NCBI GenBank assembly: GCA_023406965.1
Contig: JAEXTI010000388.1
Location: 1 to 9,828 of the forward strand
Direction: 5' to 3'
DNA from: Chloroflexota bacterium
GTDB taxonomy: Bacteria; Chloroflexota; Anaerolineae; Anaerolineales; Anaerolineaceae
Length of the DNA stretch: 9,828 nt
Shown here: piece after piece, positions 6,412 to 9,828 of the stretch
Position numbering within the stretch: the first letter of the stretch is position 1
Layout: each line of letters begins with the position of its first letter
Notes under the pieces: generated by a model
Seen by the model: the letters and a program-made list of their open reading frames with translations, nothing else
The model's database searches: none
Told to the model about the DNA's origin: nothing
Made by a program: the position numbers and the translations under genes

Positions 6412-7101
6412 TTACGAATGTCTTTTCCGCTCGCGGCTGCTGAGGGTCATGCCGATCAACCGCGACACCACCACGGTGACGTAACCCACGCCGGAAAACT
6501 GCTCCAGCATCGCCGTCACGCGCGCCGGAACGCTGATGGGCATGATGTCACCCAGCCCGGTTGCTGACAGATTGGTAAAGCTGAGAAACAATAACTCCAC
6601 AAAAGTGGCGTCTTCTCCGGGGCGCGCGCCATTGTAAAAGCTATTGGGCACCCAGGCCTGCAAGACCAGGTACCCATACCCATACCCCCAGGCCAGCAAG
6701 GTGAAGGTGGCCCCGGCAGCGAACAACTCGTCCGTGGTCACGGTGGTATCCCGCATCATGTAGGCAATCAAACTGCCCGCCGCATAGAAATACAACAACG
6801 CTTCCAAAACTGCTGACCAGGCCAGCAGGAAAGGCGCATCAAAAAATGCCGACAGAATTGACAACACAAAGGCCGGAATCGCCAGCACCCAGGCCACCCA
6901 GTTCACCGCCGGACTGCGATCCACCACCCAAACGATGAGCATCAAGATCAGCCCGCCGAAAGCGCTCAACACAGCTCGCTGGCTGTGCAGCCCATCAAAG
7001 ACTGCATATAAGATTAACAAGACGAACTGTGCTGCCAGCAAAAAGGCGGAAGGGTGGTGGTGTTCAATCCATTCACGAAGGCTCATTTTGTGTTTTTTCA
7101 T
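6412..7101 (-). CDS. Single-pore ion channel (Ion_trans_2 family), probably potassium-type
   Basis: The 229-residue protein has about six hydrophobic helices (roughly 18-36, 44-61, 66-87, 91-114, 127-149, then the pore region and a last helix at about 200-218). The pore loop contains TNLSATGLGDI (176-186), which aligns with the potassium-channel filter TxxTVGYGD. Here the central residues read A-T-G-L-G-D: the usual Thr is Ala180 and the usual Tyr is Leu183, so ion preference is uncertain. No Arg-rich S4-like helix is seen, so voltage sensing is unlikely, and no RCK/TrkA-N domain follows. The ATG at 7101 has no Shine-Dalgarno and lies 6 bases after TATAAT; an in-frame ATG at 7086 is the alternative. 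It sits 17 bases after the dppC-like gene on the same strand but has its own promoter. Confidence 0.82.
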   Translation of the reverse strand: MKKHKMSLREWIEHHHPSAFLLAAQFVLLILYAVFDGLHSQRAVLSAFGGLILMLIVWVVDRSPAVNWVAWVLAIPAFVLSILSAFFDAPFLLAWSAVLEALLYFYAAGSLIAYMMRDTTVTTDELFAAGATFTLLAWGYGYGYLVLQAWVPNSFYNGARPGEDATFVELLFLSFTNLSATGLGDIMPISVPARVTAMLEQFSGVGYVTVVVSRLIGMTLSSRERKRHS

Positions 7102-7107
7102 AGAAAA

Positions 7108-7135
7108 ATTATAGACCTCTATCCTGCAAAGTCAA
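7108..7135 (-). promoter_or_regulatory. Strong sigma70-type promoter of the channel gene
   Basis: On the - strand, TTGACT (7135-7130, five of six matches) is followed by 16 bases and a perfect TATAAT (7113-7108), which ends 6 bases before the ATG at 7101. The -35 and most of the spacer lie inside the last codons of the dppC-like gene. The expected start site falls on the A of the ATG, predicting a leaderless mRNA. Confidence 0.7.
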
Positions 7136-8042
7136 TTTCTTTGCGAGTGGATTCGTTCAAGAAATTCGCCAACAGGATGAAGCTGACCGACATCAACAGA
7201 ATACACAATGACGGAACGATCAGCATCAACGGGTTGCGGCTCATGGCTGAACGGCCCGCGTAAAACATGCCCCCCCAACTGCCCACCGTGACCTCCCCGC
7301 CGTCCACCGCGCCGGTCACACCCACCCCGATGTAGCCCAGGATGGCTTCCAGCAGGATCACCGCCGGGGCCTGGTTGATAATCCACACCAGAATCAAATG
7401 CAGCACGTTCGGCAGCAAGTGACGGATGATCACCTCCCAACGAGATGCGCCCAAGGCGATGGCCGCTTCCACAAACAACTGGGCTTTCAGGGTTAAAGTG
7501 CTTACCCGCACCATCCGGGCCAGGCTCACCCAACTGACCGCCGCAAAGCCCACCGACAGGGCAATCAGTCCATTCAACCAGGTTGGAGCCAGGTAGCTGC
7601 GGAAGATGAGAATGATGATGACGGCAAACATAATCCCTGGCAAGGACTGAAGCGTATCGCTGACCAGCGTAATTCCGGCGTCCACCCTGCCCCCTAAATA
7701 GCCCGCCGTCAATCCCAGCAAGGCGCCAATCAATGCGGCCAAAGGTATTGCTGTCAAAATCAGGAAGAAGGCCGTGCGCGTGCCGTAAATCAGGCGGCTA
7801 AGAACGTCGCGCCCGTAAGCATCGGTGCCCAGAGGAAACTCGGCCATACCCGGCTTATAAGGGTTATCTACCCAGGCCGCCGGCAAATTGGATTGCCCAC
7901 CCTCCAGGCTCCAGCGGTAAGGATCATGCGGAGCCAGCCAGGGCGCCAGAATAGCCACCGTTCCCAACCCCAGCATCACCAACAGGCTGAACCATACCGA
8001 TTTGCGCCGCAAGGCCCGCCGCCACATGGAAGGGGTTTTCAT
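7119..8042 (-). CDS. ABC transporter permease, DppC/OppC family
   Basis: This 307-residue integral membrane subunit is of normal family length. It begins with a cytoplasmic Arg/Lys-rich stretch and a first helix (about 16-36). The DppC hallmark LGTDAYGRDVLSRLIYG follows at 71-87, then helices at about 93-117, 135-148, 158-172, 214-233 and 273-295. The EAA loop, which contacts the ATPase, is EAAIALGASRWEVIIRHLLP (192-211) and looks intact. Such permeases normally import di- or oligopeptides, or sometimes nickel or sugars, with DppB, ATPases DppD/DppF and a binding protein; the substrate cannot be told. Its ATG overlaps the stop of the DppB-type gene by 4 bases (ATGA), which shows tight coupling. 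Confidence 0.95.
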   Translation of the reverse strand: MKTPSMWRRALRRKSVWFSLLVMLGLGTVAILAPWLAPHDPYRWSLEGGQSNLPAAWVDNPYKPGMAEFPLGTDAYGRDVLSRLIYGTRTAFFLILTAIPLAALIGALLGLTAGYLGGRVDAGITLVSDTLQSLPGIMFAVIIILIFRSYLAPTWLNGLIALSVGFAAVSWVSLARMVRVSTLTLKAQLFVEAAIALGASRWEVIIRHLLPNVLHLILVWIINQAPAVILLEAILGYIGVGVTGAVDGGEVTVGSWGGMFYAGRSAMSRNPLMLIVPSLCILLMSVSFILLANFLNESTRKEIDFAG

Positions 8043-9067
8043 GGCGCCCCCGGCTTCCGGATCGAACGAATCCGCGGGTCAAGTGCCGCGCACAAGCCTT
8101 CGCCGAGCATATTAATCAACAACATCCCCGTCGCATAGATCAAGGTGATACCCAGGATGACAGGGTAATCCAACTTGAGCACAGACTGCCAGTATTCCCG
8201 CCCAACCCCCGGAAAGGCATACAGGCTTTCCACCACGAATAACCCGGCGAACATCTCGATCAGCGCCGGACCTAAATAGGTGATGATTGGAACGAGCGCG
8301 TTGCGGGCCACGTGCACCAGCATCACCCGTCGCTGCGTCAAGCCCTTGGCCCGCGCCGCCCTCACATAATCTTCGCCCAAGATATTCATAAACGCCGCCT
8401 GCGTCACCCGGGCAAGGCTGGCCATGGGCATGACCGCCAGCACCACCGCCGGAACGATCCAATTACTCGGCATCTCCCAATCCGGCAGTACCTGGATGAT
8501 CCGCAGCCAGGAGGCCAGCAGGATGATGGCCAATAAGCCCAGTACAAAATTGGGAATGGAAATCAGCGCCGCCAGGGCCACCGAGATGGCCCGGCTGGTT
8601 TTTGATTTTGGCCTGACTGCACTGACAATCCCCAACGGCACGCCCAGTCCCACTGTGATTGCGGCGGCAAACAGTACCAGGCGAATCGAATACCCAAAAC
8701 GGCTCTCCCAAAAACTGCCGCCGCGCGGCGGCTCAAACAAAATATCTTCCACCTCTAGCCCACGCTGCATGATGGATGGCCCCAGGTTGCCGCAAACAAC
8801 GCCGCAAAAAAAGCCACTCTCTTCATCGATATCGCCCACCACATAGCGGATGAATTGCCGCCACAAGGGCAGATCTAACCCAAACCGGCGATTCACCTCA
8901 CGCAATGTCGCCTCATCAGCTCCCAGATTGGAAAAAACCCGTGGCGCACCGGAATAATTATTCCAGGGCGTGCCCGGAATAGCGTGCATGAGTAGAAATG
9001 TAATCAGCGCCACCCCAAATAGGATGGCGGCCATCCGTAAAACTCGCCAGGCCAAAAAACGAATCAC
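8039..9067 (-). CDS. ABC transporter permease, DppB/OppB family
   Basis: This 342-residue membrane subunit has the classic first helix (about 9-30) followed by the large external loop of DppB proteins (31-125). Helices follow at about 127-150, 162-186, 203-222, 259-280 and 300-322. The EAA loop, EDYVRAARAKGLTQRRVML (232-250), is well preserved, and YAFPGVGREYW (283-293) is a family signature. The external loop is longer than in classical Gram-negative DppB and holds Cys88 and Cys92 (CGVVCGNLGPS), which could form a disulfide. The start is GTG at 9067, inside a 4-base GTGA overlap with the stop of the upstream ATPase gene, so all three ABC genes are translationally coupled. I see no DppA, DppD or DppF in the window. 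Confidence 0.95.
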   Translation of the reverse strand: MIRFLAWRVLRMAAILFGVALITFLLMHAIPGTPWNNYSGAPRVFSNLGADEATLREVNRRFGLDLPLWRQFIRYVVGDIDEESGFFCGVVCGNLGPSIMQRGLEVEDILFEPPRGGSFWESRFGYSIRLVLFAAAITVGLGVPLGIVSAVRPKSKTSRAISVALAALISIPNFVLGLLAIILLASWLRIIQVLPDWEMPSNWIVPAVVLAVMPMASLARVTQAAFMNILGEDYVRAARAKGLTQRRVMLVHVARNALVPIITYLGPALIEMFAGLFVVESLYAFPGVGREYWQSVLKLDYPVILGITLIYATGMLLINMLGEGLCAALDPRIRSIRKPGAP

Positions 9068-9828
9068 CGGTACCCCTCCGCTTGCAAGTTGAACAGGCGC
9101 GCATAAGCTCCATCCAGCTCGATCAACTCTGCATGGCTGCCCACTTCGAGTATCTTGCCCGCCGATAACACCACAATCCGATCCGCCATGCGCACGGTCG
9201 AAAAACGGTGCGAGATCAACACGGCAATGCGATCCTCAATCAGCGCGCCAAAGCGCTGGAACACCTCATATTCGGCCTCGGCATCCAACGCCGAGGTTGG
9301 TTCATCCAGCACCAGCACCTCGGCCTTGCGCATGAAGGCGCGAGCCAGGGCAATTTTCTGCCACTGCCCTCCCGAAAGCTCCAGCCCCTTCTCCCAACGC
9401 CGTCCCAGCATCGACTCATACCCCTTCGGCATTTTGGCAATGATCGGGCTGGCTCCGCCCCGTTCCGCTGCGTCTTTAATACGCTCCATGTCGTCCAGCG
9501 CATCCACCTGTCCAAAGCCGATGTTCTCCCGCACCGTAAACTGGTAGCGAACAAAATCCTGGAAGATAACGCCGAAGCACTGGTGCAGGCTAGGCAAATC
9601 GTACTCGCGTAAATCCACGCCATCCAGCAAAATCTGGCCCTCGCTTGGATCATAAAGCCGCGTGAGCAGCTTGATCAGTGTGGTCTTTCCGGCCCCGTTG
9701 AGCCCCACCAGAGCGATGCGCTCACCGGGTCGAATGTGCAAGTTGATCCCGCGCAGCACGTCCACCTCCGAGCCGGGATAGCGAAAAGAAACATTGCGGA
9801 ACTCAATCCCCTGGCGAATAGGCGTGGG
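9064..9828 (-). CDS. ABC transporter ATPase of exporter type (ABCB/MsbA-like), C-terminal part; runs off the window
   Basis: The frame is open to the last base of the window, so 254 residues are visible and the start lies beyond 9828. All ABC motifs are present, counted from the first visible codon: A-loop Tyr17 (FRYPG), Walker [10 protein letters not shown] (42-50), Q-loop Gln90 (IFQDFVRYQ), signature LSGGQ (151-155), Walker B LVLDE (172-176), D-loop SALD (179-182) and switch His207. The sequence style ([10 protein letters not shown] at the front, [37 protein letters not shown]) is that of exporter half-transporters, in which a six-helix membrane domain precedes the ATPase. It is unlike DppD or DppF, which carry an extra C-terminal oligopeptide-transport segment. 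I therefore expect a membrane domain upstream, outside the window. Its stop overlaps the GTG of the DppB-type gene. Confidence 0.93.
   Translation of the reverse strand, partial: PTPIRQGIEFRNVSFRYPGSEVDVLRGINLHIRPGERIALVGLNGAGKTTLIKLLTRLYDPSEGQILLDGVDLREYDLPSLHQCFGVIFQDFVRYQFTVRENIGFGQVDALDDMERIKDAAERGGASPIIAKMPKGYESMLGRRWEKGLELSGGQWQKIALARAFMRKAEVLVLDEPTSALDAEAEYEVFQRFGALIEDRIAVLISHRFSTVRMADRIVVLSAGKILEVGSHAELIELDGAYARLFNLQAEGYR

Noticed and set aside
6666..6692. GYGYGY stretch in the channel protein (about residues 139-144), which looks like a doubled potassium filter
   Set aside because: It lies within a hydrophobic helix, has no preceding Thr-rich pore loop and no following Asp. The true pore loop is TGLGD at 181-185. 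At DNA level it is a short imperfect six-base repeat.
9064..9765. Complete 233-residue ATPase starting at an internal GTG (9765)
   Set aside because: The frame continues upstream to the window edge and encodes the conserved A-loop region (FRYPG) before that GTG, so the gene is longer and only its C-terminal part is visible.

Overview
The window looks like ordinary bacterial chromosome with fairly high GC and dense genes. The gene mix fits a soil, sediment or wastewater Chloroflexota (Anaerolineae-like) genome: a membrane-anchored NAGPA-domain protein, a GT39-like membrane glycosyltransferase with a GDE loop and an HYSR motif, a lipoprotein with a lipobox, and a DppB permease whose extracytoplasmic loop carries a Cys pair. 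This assignment is inference from protein style; there is no rRNA or marker gene to confirm it. I see no phage, IS, CRISPR, tRNA or rRNA.

Layout. 1-272 holds no supported gene. On the + strand follow an NAGPA (DUF2233) phosphodiester glycosidase-like protein (273-1250), a polytopic GT39/ArnT-like glycosyltransferase (1368-3170) and, one base after its stop, an 85-residue two-helix membrane protein (3172-3429). A DUF1801/YdhG-like gene (3437-3868, - strand) converges on the small protein. Its promoter region is shared divergently with a two-gene secretion-type operon on the + strand: a signal-peptide protein with four cysteines (3966-4904) and a lipoprotein (4908-6317) that carries two copies of an ~80-residue domain. 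A 26-bp, almost perfect hairpin (6331-6389) separates this operon from the convergent - strand block.

The - strand block reads right to left. It starts with the end of an exporter-type ABC ATPase (9064 to the window edge), followed by a DppB-type permease (8039-9067), a DppC-type permease (7119-8042) and a single-pore 'Ion_trans_2' channel (6412-7101). The first three are joined by 4-base start/stop overlaps (GTGA and ATGA), so they are one translationally coupled unit. The channel lies 17 bases further on and has its own strong promoter inside the end of dppC.

How they may work together. The NAGPA protein and the GT39 transferase both fit cell-surface glycan work, but no direct link is visible. 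The secreted protein and the lipoprotein are almost certainly co-expressed at the cell envelope, with unknown function. The ABC block is the oddest piece: importer-type Dpp permeases are coupled to an ATPase of the exporter (ABCB/MsbA-like) class rather than to DppD/DppF.

Two regulatory themes stand out. Consensus-like -10 boxes sit only 4-6 bases upstream of ATG codons that lack a Shine-Dalgarno, which suggests leaderless mRNAs. The large hairpin may be a bidirectional terminator or a dispersed palindromic repeat. I do not see a clearly new defence or mobile system here.
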